The notes: generated by a model from the sequence alone, not told the origin. Shown: positions 1-9,088, counted from the first letter of the stretch. The stretch: DNA of 42,377 nucleotides from Blastococcus sp. CT_GayMR20 (GCF_004570345.1 NZ_SPQM01000026.1:1-42377), one strand, 5' to 3'. Made by a program: numbers and translations.

Positions 1-1114
1 TGGCGAGGGCGGGCGCCCCGACCTGGGCGAGGCCGCCGTCCCCCAGCGACCCACCGGCGATCCAGACCAGCACGCCGCTGACCGCGCCCAGCAGGACGCC
101 GCACAGCAGGCCGGCCAGGCCCGCCACCACCGAGCCGCCGTCGCGGTCGGAGAACCAGCGGCCCACGGTGCCGCCGGCCACCAGACCGGCCAGTGCCGGG
201 ACCACCTGGGAGACGAACGCGATGAGCGGCACGGCCTGGGTGTCGGGCAGGGCCGCCAACAACGGCAGCGCGGGGACGGCGCCGAGTGTCACCCCGTGCA
301 CCGACACCAGGGTTCCCGAGCCGACGAAGAACCCCGGCCCCGCGGCCAGGCCGAGCACCGCGGCGGCGGCGTTGGGCAGCAGCAGGAGGGTCAGCCCGAG
401 CAGACCGAGGGCCCCGGCGCCCGCTCCCCCGAGCGAGCGGGAGAGGGATGCGTACCCGGAGGCGTCCGAGACGAGGGCGACCACGACCACGACGATGCAC
501 AGCGCCATCGCGGTCAGCAGGCCGGACAGCACCCCTCGCAGCACCGGGAGGACGAAGCCGGGCAATCGGTCGAGGAGGTCGTCGAGGAGTCCCGACTCCC
601 GGCCGACCCCCCAGCCCACCGCCGTGACGGCAAGCAGGAGGGACCCGATCAGGGGGCGCAGGACCCCGACGCCCACGTCCGCGGTGTCGAGCGGGATCGT
701 CAGCAGGACGCTGATCAGCACGTGCACCAGGACCACGACGACGGCGCCGCGCACCGCCTGCCGGGGAGTGCTCAGGTCGCCGAGGCGCACGATGCCCCGG
801 CCGGCCTGGGCCAGCCCCCACGCGATCGTCAGCGTCAGGAGGAGCGGCGCGAGCACGAGCGGGCCGGAGCCGAGAGCCAGCTCTCCGCCCTGCGCGAGCA
901 GCCACAACCGCCCGGCCAGCGCGATCGAGCCGCCGACGGCCAGCCCGCCGTCGGGGTCGAGGGTCTGGACGACGACGAGGGCGAGACCGAGCCCGAGCAG
1001 CCCGACGAGGCTGACCGCCAGCGACGCGGCACCGGCCACCCAGGGCAGCGGCACGGCCGGGTGCCACGAGGCGTCGCGTCCCCGCCGGGAGGTGCGTGCG
1101 AGCAGGGAGACCAC
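1..1114 (-). CDS. PerM-like DUF6350 membrane protein, C-terminus cut by the window edge
   Basis: 371 codons of a multi-pass inner-membrane protein are present, with no stop before the window edge. The start is GTG at 1112-1114; an in-frame TGA seven codons upstream leaves no other choice. The chain is a succession of about nine or ten Leu/Val/Ala/Gly-rich membrane segments. The part around residues 246-300, with LLLLPNAAAAV, GPGFFVGSG and ALPLLAALP, is the signature of DUF6350 proteins. Mycobacterial PerM of this family supports cell division and persistence. In mycobacteria perM also follows sucCD and a DUF5336 gene and precedes purN-purH, which would be expected just outside this window. 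The family call is firm; the cell-division role is carried over from mycobacteria. Confidence 0.85.
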   Translation of the reverse strand, partial: MVSLLARTSRRGRDASWHPAVPLPWVAGAASLAVSLVGLLGLGLALVVVQTLDPDGGLAVGGSIALAGRLWLLAQGGELALGSGPLVLAPLLLTLTIAWGLAQAGRGIVRLGDLSTPRQAVRGAVVVVLVHVLISVLLTIPLDTADVGVGVLRPLIGSLLLAVTAVGWGVGRESGLLDDLLDRLPGFVLPVLRGVLSGLLTAMALCIVVVVVALVSDASGYASLSRSLGGAGAGALGLLGLTLLLLPNAAAAVLGLAAGPGFFVGSGTLVSVHGVTLGAVPALPLLAALPDTQAVPLIAFVSQVVPALAGLVAGGTVGRWFSDRDGGSVVAGLAGLLCGVLLGAVSGVLVWIAGGSLGDGGLAQVGAPALA

Positions 1115-1159
1115 GTCCCCACTCTCGCAAGCTCACCCGCCGGACGGCGGGCGCACGCG

Positions 1160-1191
1160 CCGGAGGCGCCCCGGGATTCGGGCGCCTCCGG
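1160..1191 (-). terminator. Hairpin between the DUF5336-like gene and perM
   Basis: A perfect 12-bp stem (CCGGAGGCGCCC with its complement) and an 8-base loop lie just after the DUF5336-like stop codon. There is no T-run. A second 7-bp GC hairpin follows at 1136-1151, close to the perM start. The pair could terminate or attenuate transcription into perM, or process an operon mRNA. Confidence 0.5.
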
Positions 1192-1199
1192 TCGTCGGA

Positions 1200-2219
1200 T
1201 CAGCCGTTCGGGCGCTCACCGGAACCGGGAGTACCCGACCCCTCACCGGACGCGGTCGAACCACCCGACGGGGGCGGTCCGCCGGGCGGGGGACCGTAGG
1301 ACGACGTCGGCGGCGAGGCCGGCGGCGGAGGCGGAGGCGCGTACTGCTGCTGAGGCCCCGGGTGCCCGTAGCTGCCCTGTCCGTACGGCGGGCCGGGCTG
1401 TCCCTGCTGGCCGAAGTTCGGTGCCGGCTGGTTGGCCCACTGCGCAGCGTTGGCGACACCGCCCCGCAGCGCCGGGCGGTTGCGCAGCTCCGGGAGCAGC
1501 GAGAGGACGGCGAAGAGCAGGATCACCGTCGCCGTGATCATGCCGAGCAGCGCCCAGACGGAGAAGTCGCCGTCGAAGCTGTCGAGCCACGCGAACAGGG
1601 TGAGCAGCCACGCCAGCGCGGTGATGCCGACGGTGACCCACGACCGCGGGAAGCCCAGCTTGAGCTCCGTGAACGCGGGGAGGACCGCCCAGGCCGTCGC
1701 CAGCAGGAAGAGCACGAAGGCCGAGGTCACGTTGCCGGAGTCGAAGCCGCTCAGGCTGAACCCGAAGAAGTCGTCCCCGAAGGTGAACCACGGGAAGAAC
1801 GCCAGGATGAAGTAGACGAGCGTGCCGCCGGCGATGACGTAGTCGGCCATCTTCAGGCGCTTGAGGTCGAACGAGAGACCACCGCCGGTGCCCGCGGGCT
1901 GCCCGAACGGGTTGTGCGCGGGCTGGCCGTACGCCTGCGGCGGACCGTAGCCCGGCGGGGGCTGCTGGCCGTAGCCGGGCGGCGGACCGTAGCCCGGGGG
2001 CGGGCCGTAGCCGGGCGGCGGCTGCTGGCCGTACCCGGACGGGGGCCCGTAGCCGGGCGGTGGCTGCTGACCGGGGTGCTGCTGACCCTGCTGCTGGCCG
2101 TAGCCGGGCGGCGGACCCTGCGGCGGCGGGGGCTGGTGCGGGGGCTGCGGCTGCGCGTGCTGCCCGTGCTCCGGCGGCTGACCGCCCGTGGGCGGCTGCG
2201 GCGGCTGGCTGGAGGTCAT
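1200..2219 (-). CDS. DUF5336-like four-pass membrane protein with PGYG repeats
   Basis: 339 residues from ATG 2219, chosen because GAGGAGAG lies about nine bases upstream; an upstream in-frame ATG at 2273 has no such site. Residues 1-110 are Pro/Gln/Gly/Tyr-rich with repeated PPPGYG units. Four membrane segments follow, beginning near YVIAGGTLVYFILAFFPWF, then VTSAFVLFLLATAWAVL, WVTVGITALAWLLTLFAWL and WALLGMITATVILLFAVL. The tail is again Pro/Gly/Gln-rich. Layout and position between sucD and perM match the mycobacterial 34-kDa antigen homologue Rv0954 (DUF5336), which has been linked to the division machinery. The low-complexity ends are probably cytoplasmic and may mediate protein-protein contacts; that is inference. 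Confidence 0.8.
   Translation of the reverse strand: MTSSQPPQPPTGGQPPEHGQHAQPQPPHQPPPPQGPPPGYGQQQGQQHPGQQPPPGYGPPSGYGQQPPPGYGPPPGYGPPPGYGQQPPPGYGPPQAYGQPAHNPFGQPAGTGGGLSFDLKRLKMADYVIAGGTLVYFILAFFPWFTFGDDFFGFSLSGFDSGNVTSAFVLFLLATAWAVLPAFTELKLGFPRSWVTVGITALAWLLTLFAWLDSFDGDFSVWALLGMITATVILLFAVLSLLPELRNRPALRGGVANAAQWANQPAPNFGQQGQPGPPYGQGSYGHPGPQQQYAPPPPPPASPPTSSYGPPPGGPPPSGGSTASGEGSGTPGSGERPNG
1928..2115 (-). repeat. Degenerate tandem PPPGYG-coding repeats
   Basis: Within the DUF5336-like gene the motif PPPGYG recurs six times, with two variant units (SGYG, QAYG), separated by PP, QQ or QQQ. The DNA units (CCGCCCGGCTACGG) are similar but not identical, as in an old, slippage-prone coding repeat. 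Confidence 0.8.
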
Positions 2220-2347
2220 CGCAGGGGCTCTCCTCGCAGGGCGTCGGGTGTGCGAGGCGAATCGTGGTCGCACCCGGCGTCATGGCGCAACCACGGCACG
2301 CGCACCGTCGCCCGTCCGTGATCGTCGTCCCAGCTGCGCAGACGCCG

Positions 2348-2380
2348 CCGCCCGGCGACCTGGTCGAGGTCGCCGGGCGG
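2348..2380 (-). terminator. Terminator-like hairpin after sucD
   Basis: A perfect 14-bp stem (CCGCCCGGCGACCT and its complement) with a five-base loop lies about 20 bases after the sucD stop. No U-tract follows, as is common in actinobacterial terminators. It separates sucCD from the DUF5336-like gene. Confidence 0.7.
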
Positions 2381-2400
2381 CAGTTGGGAGTGGACCGGCC

Positions 2401-3279
2401 CTACCCTGCGACGATCTCCCGCATGAGCTGGGCCGTCTCCGACGGGGTCTTGCCCACGCGGACCCCGGCGGCCTCGAGGGCCTCCTTCTTGGCCTGTGCG
2501 GTACCGGCCGAGCCGGAGACGATCGCGCCGGCGTGGCCCATGGTCTTGCCCTCGGGGGCGGTGAAGCCTGCGACGTAGCCGACGACGGGCTTGGTGACGT
2601 TCGCCTTCACGAAGTCCGCGGCCCGCTCCTCGGCGTCGCCACCGATCTCACCGATCATCACGATGGCCTCGGTCTCCGGGTCGTCCTGGAAGGCCTGCAG
2701 GCAGTCGATGTGGGTGGTGCCGATGACCGGGTCGCCACCGATGCCGACGGCGGTGGAGAAGCCGATGTCCCGGAGCTCGTACATCATCTGGTAGGTCAGC
2801 GTGCCGGACTTGCTGACCAGCCCGATCGTGCCCTGCTTGGTGATGTTGGCCGGGATGATGCCGGCGTTCGAGCGCCCGGGGCTGATGAGGCCGGGGCAGT
2901 TCGGGCCGATGATCCGGGTGGAGCTGCCCTGGGCGTGGGCCCAGAAGTAGGTCGAGTCGTGCACGGGGATGCCCTCGGTGATGACGACGGCAAGGCCGAT
3001 CTGGGCGTCGACGGCCTCGATGACGGCCGCCTTCGCGAACGGCGGCGGCACGAAGATGACGCTGACGTCGGCGCCGGTCTCCTTCATCGCCTCGGCCACG
3101 CCGCCGAAGACGGGGACGCTGGCGCCCTCGAAGTCGACGGTCGTGCCGGCCTTCCGGGGGTTGACGCCGCCGACGATGGCGGTGCCCGAGGCGAGCATGC
3201 GCTGCGTGTGCTTGCTGCCCTCGGACCCGGTCATGCCCTGGACGATGACCTTGCTGTTCTCGTTGAGGAAGATCGACAT
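2401..3279 (-). CDS. sucD: Succinate-CoA ligase (ADP-forming) subunit alpha
   Basis: 292 residues, the normal length. Subunit alpha binds CoA and carries the phosphohistidine of succinyl-CoA synthetase, which interconverts succinyl-CoA and succinate with formation of a nucleoside triphosphate in the TCA cycle. The N-terminal CoA-binding Rossmann region shows [14 protein letters not shown] and GGVNPRKAG. The active-site histidine is H249 in [20 protein letters not shown] and GDPVIGT are typical ligase segments. The gene starts at ATG 3277-3279, 34 bases after the sucC stop, with only a weak ribosome site, so translation may be coupled to sucC. Confidence 0.97.
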   Translation of the reverse strand: MSIFLNENSKVIVQGMTGSEGSKHTQRMLASGTAIVGGVNPRKAGTTVDFEGASVPVFGGVAEAMKETGADVSVIFVPPPFAKAAVIEAVDAQIGLAVVITEGIPVHDSTYFWAHAQGSSTRIIGPNCPGLISPGRSNAGIIPANITKQGTIGLVSKSGTLTYQMMYELRDIGFSTAVGIGGDPVIGTTHIDCLQAFQDDPETEAIVMIGEIGGDAEERAADFVKANVTKPVVGYVAGFTAPEGKTMGHAGAIVSGSAGTAQAKKEALEAAGVRVGKTPSETAQLMREIVAG

Positions 3280-3313
3280 CTGTCTGGTGTCCTGTCGGGA
3301 GTCGGGGCGGCGA

Positions 3314-4474
3314 TCAGGCGGCGAGTTCGGCGGCCCGGCGCGCGGCGCCGTCCATCGTGTCGACCACGGTCACCAGGGGGTGGTTGGCCTCGGCGAGGAT
3401 CCGCCGGCCCTCCTCGACGTTGTTGCCGTCGAGCCGGACGACGAGCGGCTTGGTCGCCTCGTCACCCAGGATGTTCAGCGCGGAGACGATGCCGTTCGCC
3501 ACGGCGTCGCAGGCGGTGATCCCGCCGAAGACGTTGACGAAGACGCTCTTGACCGCCGGGTCGCCGAGGATGATGTGCAGCCCGTTGGCCATCACCTCGG
3601 CCGAGGCGCCACCACCGATGTCGAGGAAGTTCGCCGGCTTGACGCCGCCGAACTCCTCACCGGCGTAGGCGACGACGTCGAGGGTGCTCATGACCAGCCC
3701 GGCGCCGTTGCCGATGATGCCGACCTCGCCGTCGAGCTTGACGTAGTTGAGGTTCTTCTCCTTGGCGGCCGCCTCGAGCGGGTCGGCCGACGCTGCGTCC
3801 TCGAGGGCGGCGTGCTCCGGCTGCCGGAACTCCGCGTTCTCGTCGAGGGTGATCTTGGCGTCCAGGGCGAGCACGGTGCCGTCGGGCGCCTTGGCCAGCG
3901 GGTTGACTTCGACCAGCGTGGCGTCCTCCTTGGAGAAGACCTCCCACAGCTGGACGGCGATCGCGATGACCTGGTCGCGGACCTCGGCGGGGAAGTTCGC
4001 GGCGTCCACGATCTCCGTCGCCTTGGCCTCGTCGACCCCGGTGGTGGCGTCGATGGGCACCTTGGCGAGTTCGTCGGGCCGCGTGGCCGCGACCTCCTCG
4101 ATGTCCATCCCACCCGCGACCGAGGCCATGGCCAGGAAGGTGCGGTTGGACCTGTCGAGCAGGTAGGAGAAGTAGTACTCCTCGGCGATGTCACTTGCCT
4201 GGGCGACCATCACGCGGTGCGTGATGTGGCCCTTGATGTCGAGGCCGAGGATGTCCTGGGCGCGCGCCTTGGCGTCCTCGGGGTTGTCGGCGAGCTTCAC
4301 GCCGCCGGCCTTGCCGCGGCCGCCGACCTTCACCTGCGCCTTGACGACGACGGGTTGGGCGATCTCCCGTGCGATCGCCTCCGCCTCGTCGGGCGTCTCG
4401 GCGACGCCGCCGGGGAGCACGGGCACGCCGTGCGAGGCCAACAGGTCACGGGCCTGGTACTCGAAGAGATCCAC
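3314..4474 (-). CDS. sucC: Succinate-CoA ligase (ADP-forming) subunit beta
   Basis: 386 residues (E. coli SucC has 388). Subunit beta binds the nucleotide through its ATP-grasp fold and forms the succinate site. Seen: the N-terminal [18 protein letters not shown], the ATP-grasp segment [14 protein letters not shown] near residues 49-62, [28 protein letters not shown] and [14 protein letters not shown]. The start is GTG at 4472-4474 with no Shine-Dalgarno sequence. A TACGGT hexamer ends nine bases before it, so a leaderless or nearly leaderless mRNA is possible. First gene of the sucCD operon, divergent from the S15 hydrolase gene across 157 bases. Confidence 0.97.
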   Translation of the reverse strand: MDLFEYQARDLLASHGVPVLPGGVAETPDEAEAIAREIAQPVVVKAQVKVGGRGKAGGVKLADNPEDAKARAQDILGLDIKGHITHRVMVAQASDIAEEYYFSYLLDRSNRTFLAMASVAGGMDIEEVAATRPDELAKVPIDATTGVDEAKATEIVDAANFPAEVRDQVIAIAVQLWEVFSKEDATLVEVNPLAKAPDGTVLALDAKITLDENAEFRQPEHAALEDAASADPLEAAAKEKNLNYVKLDGEVGIIGNGAGLVMSTLDVVAYAGEEFGGVKPANFLDIGGGASAEVMANGLHIILGDPAVKSVFVNVFGGITACDAVANGIVSALNILGDEATKPLVVRLDGNNVEEGRRILAEANHPLVTVVDTMDGAARRAAELAA

Positions 4475-4631
4475 GAACAGGCACCGTAGCCCGCCCGTAA
4501 CCAGGTCGCTCCCCCGGGCGTTGTAGGGGTGGGGGCCGGGTGGGCCGCATCACAAGGTGCGTCACTCCATCGGGCCCCCCACACTGCCCGGCACGTGCCT
4601 GAACGTTCCCCTCGACGACGAGGAGCTCCCA

Positions 4632-6482
4632 GTGCGACGAGCTGCGACCGCCCTGCTCACCGCCGCACTGACCTCCGCAGGGATCGCCGCGCTCGCGCCA
4701 CCGGCGGCTGCGACGGGCGACAACGTGCCGCGGAACCTGACCATCACGGTGACGGACCTCGGACCGGAGAAGCGCACCTGCTCGATCGACGCCGACCTGT
4801 ACGTGCCCGCGGGGGCGACGGACGCGAACCGGGCGCCTGCGCTCCTCACCACCAACGGCTTCGGCGGGACCAAGGTGGACCAGGCCGACTACGCACAGGG
4901 CTTCGGGGAGCTGGGCTACGTGACCCTGGCCTACACCGGCCTCGGGTTCGTGGACGGCGACAACTGCCCGATCACGCTGGACGACGTCGAGCACGACGGC
5001 GCCGCGGCCAGCCAGCTGCTGCGCTTCCTCGGGGGCGACCCCTCGATCGAGGCCGTCGACGACGTCACGAAGGAGAAGGTCGTCGTCGACTCGGTGCTCC
5101 TCGAGGGCGACCCTGCGCGGCACGACCCCGCGGTCGGCATGGTCGGCGGTTCCTACGGTGGGCAGATCCAGTTCGCGGCCGCCGCCGCCGAGCGACGCGC
5201 CGGAACCGACCGACTGGACGCGATCGTCCCGCAGATCACCTGGCACGACCTCTCCTACTCCCTGGCACCGGACAACAGCGGCCTGCCTCGCGGCTCGGCG
5301 ACCAGCGGCTCGGTGAGCTCTCGTGGCACCGGGGTCTTCAAGTACCAGTGGGCGCTGCTGTTCACCACCCTCGGCGTCGGCAACGGTCTCCAGGACGCCC
5401 CGAGCGCCGCCGACCCGGCCGCCTGGCGTCAGTTCCTGCGGAACAACTGCGCGAACTTCGAGCCGCAGGTCTGCCAGGCGCTGCTGGAGGTGGCCACCCT
5501 GGGCTACCCCAGCGCCGCATCGATCGCCTTTTTGCGGTCGAACTCGGTGGCCAGCTACCTGAGGGAGGTGCGGGTGCCCACACTGCTCGGCCAGGGGCAG
5601 GCCGACACCCTCTTCAACCTGCAGGAGTCGGTGGCCACCTACACCGCGCTGAAGGCTCAGCGCACGCCCGTCTCGCTGACGTGGCAGTCGTGGGGCCACA
5701 GCGACTCCACCCCCGTCGCCGGCGAGCTCGACGAGCGGAACCCGCGTGGGACCGTGCAGGGTGACGCGATCCTGGCGTGGTTCGACCACTACGTCCGCGG
5801 CCAGGGCCCCGCGCCGGCGCAGGACTTCAGCTACTTCCGCGACTGGGAGTACGACGCCACCACCGGGGACGCAGCGGATGCCTATGCGACGGCGCCGTCC
5901 TACCCGGTCGGCAGGAAGCAGACGTTCTACCTCTCGGGAGGAGGCGCGAACGGCTCGCTCGTCACAGCCCGGAACCAGGTGCGGTCGGGCACCAGCACCT
6001 ACAGCAGCGTGGCCCCGATCGGGCCGAACTACACGGAGACGTCCTATCTCGACCAGTCCCGGCCGGTGACCGATCCCCCCGGCACGGCCATCCGGTTCTC
6101 GACCGCCCCGCTGACCCAGCCCCTCGACGTGGTGGGCAGCCCGTCCCTCACGGTCACGCTGGACGCCCCGGCCGTCGCGGCGTCGCAGCACCTCGGCCCC
6201 GCCGGGCAGCTCGTCGTCTTCGCCAAGCTGTACGACGTCGGGCCGGACGGTGCCGTGGAGCTGCCCCACCGGCTCATCTCCCCCGTCCGCGTCGCCGACG
6301 TGACGAAGCCGGTCACCATCGAGCTGCCGGGCATCGTGCACCGCTTCGAGCCCGGCCACCGGCTCGCCGTCGTCCTCGCGGGCGGTGACTTCGCCTACCG
6401 CGGCTCGACGCTCCCGCAGCAGGTCAGCCTGGCCACCGGTACGGGCCGGAGCCAGCAGCTGACGGTGCCCGTCGTCCCCTAG
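4632..6482 (+). CDS. Secreted S15-type (Xaa-Pro dipeptidyl-peptidase-like) hydrolase
   Basis: 616 residues from GTG 4632, chosen because GAGGAGC lies just upstream and it opens a classical signal peptide: RR n-region, hydrophobic [17 protein letters not shown], and a likely AAA cleavage near residue 31. The alpha/beta-hydrolase domain has the nucleophile S174 in GGSYGG, and a likely acid D325 (GQADTLF) and base H356 (WGHSDS), so the triad looks complete. A C-terminal jelly-roll domain (from about residue 430, including [11 protein letters not shown]) is that of PepX/CocE-type enzymes. It probably acts outside the membrane on peptides or esters; the substrate cannot be read from sequence. Its stop codon overlaps that of the convergent B12 gene in a shared CTAG. 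Confidence 0.85.
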   Translation: MRRAATALLTAALTSAGIAALAPPAAATGDNVPRNLTITVTDLGPEKRTCSIDADLYVPAGATDANRAPALLTTNGFGGTKVDQADYAQGFGELGYVTLAYTGLGFVDGDNCPITLDDVEHDGAAASQLLRFLGGDPSIEAVDDVTKEKVVVDSVLLEGDPARHDPAVGMVGGSYGGQIQFAAAAAERRAGTDRLDAIVPQITWHDLSYSLAPDNSGLPRGSATSGSVSSRGTGVFKYQWALLFTTLGVGNGLQDAPSAADPAAWRQFLRNNCANFEPQVCQALLEVATLGYPSAASIAFLRSNSVASYLREVRVPTLLGQGQADTLFNLQESVATYTALKAQRTPVSLTWQSWGHSDSTPVAGELDERNPRGTVQGDAILAWFDHYVRGQGPAPAQDFSYFRDWEYDATTGDAADAYATAPSYPVGRKQTFYLSGGGANGSLVTARNQVRSGTSTYSSVAPIGPNYTETSYLDQSRPVTDPPGTAIRFSTAPLTQPLDVVGSPSLTVTLDAPAVAASQHLGPAGQLVVFAKLYDVGPDGAVELPHRLISPVRVADVTKPVTIELPGIVHRFEPGHRLAVVLAGGDFAYRGSTLPQQVSLATGTGRSQQLTVPVVP

Positions 6483-6889
6483 GTGCCGGCCGGCGCTCCG
6501 ACGTGCTGGCGGACCCAGTCGACGATCTGGGTGGTGGTCGCACCCGGTGTGAAGATCTTCGCGACGCCGACGCGCTCGAGTTCGGGGATGTCCTCGTCCG
6601 GGATGATCCCGCCACCGAAGACGACGACGTCGTCGACGCCCCGCTCGGCCATGAGCTCGTGCAGCCGGGCGAACAGCGTCATGTGCGCGCCGGACAGCAC
6701 CGAGAGCCCCACGGCGTCGGCGTCCTCCTGCAGGACGGTCTCGACGATCTGCTCGGGGGTCTGGTGCAGGCCGGTGTAGACGACCTCCATACCGGCGTCC
6801 CGCAGGGCGCGGGCCACGATCTTCGCGCCGCGGTCGTGCCCGTCGAGGCCCGGCTTGGCGATGACCACCCGGATCCGTTCGTCCACCAT
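6479..6889 (-). CDS. Stand-alone cobalamin-binding domain protein (MCM C-terminal type)
   Basis: 136 residues, corresponding to the B12-binding C-terminal domain or small subunit of acyl-CoA mutases. The cobalamin motif is present as D16-x-H18-x-x-G21 ([13 protein letters not shown]), with H18 the expected lower cobalt ligand. GLSVLSG and [11 protein letters not shown] supply the other two parts of the motif. No catalytic large subunit is encoded here, so it would need a partner made elsewhere, or act as a B12-dependent regulator or chaperone. The start is ATG 6889 with an adjacent GTG; no strong ribosome site is visible. It lies 33 bases downstream of the membrane protein gene in the same direction, so the two are probably cotranscribed. 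Confidence 0.85.
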   Translation of the reverse strand: MVDERIRVVIAKPGLDGHDRGAKIVARALRDAGMEVVYTGLHQTPEQIVETVLQEDADAVGLSVLSGAHMTLFARLHELMAERGVDDVVVFGGGIIPDEDIPELERVGVAKIFTPGATTTQIVDWVRQHVGAPAGT

Positions 6890-6922
6890 GGCCCGCAGCT
6901 TATGGAGCCCGCGTGGGCCCCG

Positions 6923-8005
6923 TCACGCTCGACCGCGGCGCAGCCGCCAGGCGGCCGCGGTGAGCAGCGCGTAGCCGAGGCCGGTCAGCAGGAGGCCGGC
7001 GCCGGGCACCGTCCACTCCAGGTCGTCGGACGACGTCGCGTCCCGCACGCCCGCGAGGCCCGCCGACAGGACGGCGACGGAGATCGCGAGCAGCGCACCG
7101 ACGGCGGCGAGACGGGGCCGCAGCGACGGGGCGATCACCGAGCACAGGACCAGCGCGCCGGCCAGGAGCAGCCCACCCAACAGCGCAAGTCCGGGACGTT
7201 CCAGCAGTGCCTGCGGCCCCTCCTGCGTCACCACCGTCTGCAGCCCCGTGGCCGGATCGGTGACCACGCGGTCGGGGACGTCGGCCGCCGGCAGGGTCAG
7301 GCACAGCACCGTGCCGACGCCGAGCAGGACCGCGCCGCCGGCGAGCAGCGAGCGCACCGGGTCCAGGGCGCCGCCGTCCTCCATGACCGTGCGGCCCCAC
7401 GCGACCGCGCCGGCCATCCCGGCCAGCACGGTCAGGGCGAGCGCCACCAGGCCCAGCACCCAACCAGGCCCGACCTCGACGCTGCTGGTCACGACCCGCT
7501 CCCCTGCAAGGACCTCGACCGCCGGACGGGACGTCGAACTGCTGCCCCGGTACACCTCGATCAGCGCCAGGCCGAGGGCCAGCGCGCCCGCCACTCCGGC
7601 GTAGGCCAGGCCGAACTTGGGCACGGCGCCGCGCAGCAGCCAGGCGCCGACGGCCGCGGAGGCCACGGGGACGAGCAGGCTCGCCAGGACGCCGCTGACT
7701 CCGGTCGCGGTCGACAGCTCCTGACCACCGACGACCAGGTACGTGGGAAAGGCGGCGGCGACGCCGAGGAGCGCAGCCAGCACGAGCAACGCGCCGGTGA
7801 GGCGGGCGGCGGGCGGCACGGTCCCGACCACCAGCCCGTCGCCCCGGCCGTCCGCGGTGGCGGGCGTGCCGTTCCGGGAGCGGGCTGCACCGGAGCCGCC
7901 GGCTCCGGAACGGGCGGCGGCGGCGCTGCGGCGGGCGGTGCCGGCTGTCCGGCTCGAGTCGGCGCGGTCGCGGGCGGGCCCGGTACGGGCGTCGCGGGCG
8001 GACAC
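6923..8005 (-). CDS. Conserved-type multi-pass membrane protein of unknown function
   Basis: 360 residues from GTG 8003-8005, chosen because GAAGGGGG lies just upstream; the frame stays open to 8086 but without a better ribosome site. The first 75 residues are hydrophilic, rich in Arg/Ala/Ser and Gly, probably cytoplasmic and disordered. About eight membrane segments follow, starting with LTGALLVLAALLGVAAAF. A loop of about 40 residues between segments (EVYRGSSSTSRPAVEVLAGE) and another after LPAAD may face outward. I recognise no family or catalytic motif. It precedes the B12-binding gene and is divergent from the lipase gene. Confidence 0.75.
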   Translation of the reverse strand: MSARDARTGPARDRADSSRTAGTARRSAAAARSGAGGSGAARSRNGTPATADGRGDGLVVGTVPPAARLTGALLVLAALLGVAAAFPTYLVVGGQELSTATGVSGVLASLLVPVASAAVGAWLLRGAVPKFGLAYAGVAGALALGLALIEVYRGSSSTSRPAVEVLAGERVVTSSVEVGPGWVLGLVALALTVLAGMAGAVAWGRTVMEDGGALDPVRSLLAGGAVLLGVGTVLCLTLPAADVPDRVVTDPATGLQTVVTQEGPQALLERPGLALLGGLLLAGALVLCSVIAPSLRPRLAAVGALLAISVAVLSAGLAGVRDATSSDDLEWTVPGAGLLLTGLGYALLTAAAWRLRRGRA

Positions 8006-8069
8006 GGTTCCCCCTTCGGCTGTTTCGGTCACGAACCGGCCTCGATCGGTGACACGTCGGGCACGTCGA

Positions 8070-8085
8070 TGTGACGTCCGCCACA
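8070..8085. promoter_or_regulatory. Candidate CRP-family binding site
   Basis: TGTGACGTCCGCCACA matches the TGTGA-N6-TCACA consensus of actinobacterial CRP proteins (GlxR, Rv3676) at nine of ten positions. It lies in the 186-base intergenic region between the divergent membrane protein and lipase genes, where it could act on either. One match in GC-rich DNA may be chance. Confidence 0.35.
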
Positions 8086-8191
8086 CACGCGAGTTACCTT
8101 CGGGTCAACGGAGCACATAAGTCGTGCACCACCACCCGCGAGGCCGAACCAGTTGCCACCGCCGGTTGGTCCGACGGGGAGGTATTCGGCC

Positions 8192-9088
8192 ATGCGCGCA
8201 TCGAGCGGCCCGGGCTCGCGTCCAGAGTCGCACACGGCGGCCGTGACCGACGGAGCGCCACGAGGTGCCCTGCGGAGTCTCTGCAGCACCGCCACCCTGG
8301 CGGGCGGAATCACCGAGCTGGCCTGGGTCGGCGCGCACGTGCTGATGTACCCGCTGGGCACGCGGACGACCGTCCTCCGCCCCGATCCCCGCCACCGCCC
8401 GGGACTCCAGGCCCCGACGGCCCGCGCCCTGTTCGCCGCCGACCCGCTCGCCGCCCGGATCCCCGTCGTCCTGGTCCACGGTCTCGTGGACAACCGTTCG
8501 GTCTTCTCCGTGATGAACCGCAGCCTGCGCCGTCGCGGCTTCGCGCACGTCTGCAGCTGGAACTACAGCCCGCTCCTGACCGACATCGCCCGCGGTGCCG
8601 CGGATCTCGGCGCGCACATCGAGGCCATCTGCGAAGCGACCGGGTACGACCGCGTGCACGTCGTGGGCCACAGCCTCGGCGGACTGATCTCCCGCTACTA
8701 CGTCCAGCGCCTGGGTGGCGACAGCCGGGTGGAGTCACTGGTGACGCTCGGGACCCCGCATGCGGGCTCGGTGTGGGCCAACGTCGCGCCCACCCCGCTG
8801 ATCCGCCAGCTGCGCCCGGGCTCCCCCGTACTGCAGGAACTCGCCGAACCGGCGCCGGGGTTCCGCACGCGGATGACGGCGGTCTACAGCGACCTCGACC
8901 AGATGGTGATCCCGACGTCGTCGGGCAGGTGCGACCACCCGGACCTCGGCGCCCGCAACGTGCTCTTCCACGGGATCGGCCACCTGTCGCTGCCCCGCAA
9001 CGGCGGCGTGGTCGACGAGGTCGCCGCCACCCTGGCCGGCCGGCGCGAGGCCCTCCCCGCAGCCGTCGCCGCCGTCTCCGTCGCCTGA
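8192..9088 (+). CDS. Alpha/beta-hydrolase, lipase/esterase family
   Basis: 298 residues from ATG 8192, selected for GGGGAGG about ten bases upstream. The oxyanion-region motif VVLVHGLVDN is followed by the nucleophile elbow GHSLGG with S161, a candidate acid at D234 or D236 (SDLDQMVIP) and the base H264 (GIGHLSLP). TLGTPHAGS is typical of triacylglycerol-lipase and PGAP1-like proteins. The segment AGGITELAWVGAHVLMYPLG near residues 36-55 is hydrophobic and could be a signal anchor, so the enzyme may be membrane-attached or exported. The substrate is unknown. It is followed in the same direction by the M23 peptidase gene after 215 bases. Confidence 0.82.
   Translation: MRASSGPGSRPESHTAAVTDGAPRGALRSLCSTATLAGGITELAWVGAHVLMYPLGTRTTVLRPDPRHRPGLQAPTARALFAADPLAARIPVVLVHGLVDNRSVFSVMNRSLRRRGFAHVCSWNYSPLLTDIARGAADLGAHIEAICEATGYDRVHVVGHSLGGLISRYYVQRLGGDSRVESLVTLGTPHAGSVWANVAPTPLIRQLRPGSPVLQELAEPAPGFRTRMTAVYSDLDQMVIPTSSGRCDHPDLGARNVLFHGIGHLSLPRNGGVVDEVAATLAGRREALPAAVAAVSVA

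Noticed and set aside
1928..2115. Possible CRISPR-like or regulatory repeat array
   Set aside because: The repeats are in frame and encode PPPGYG units of a membrane protein; there are no regular spacers.
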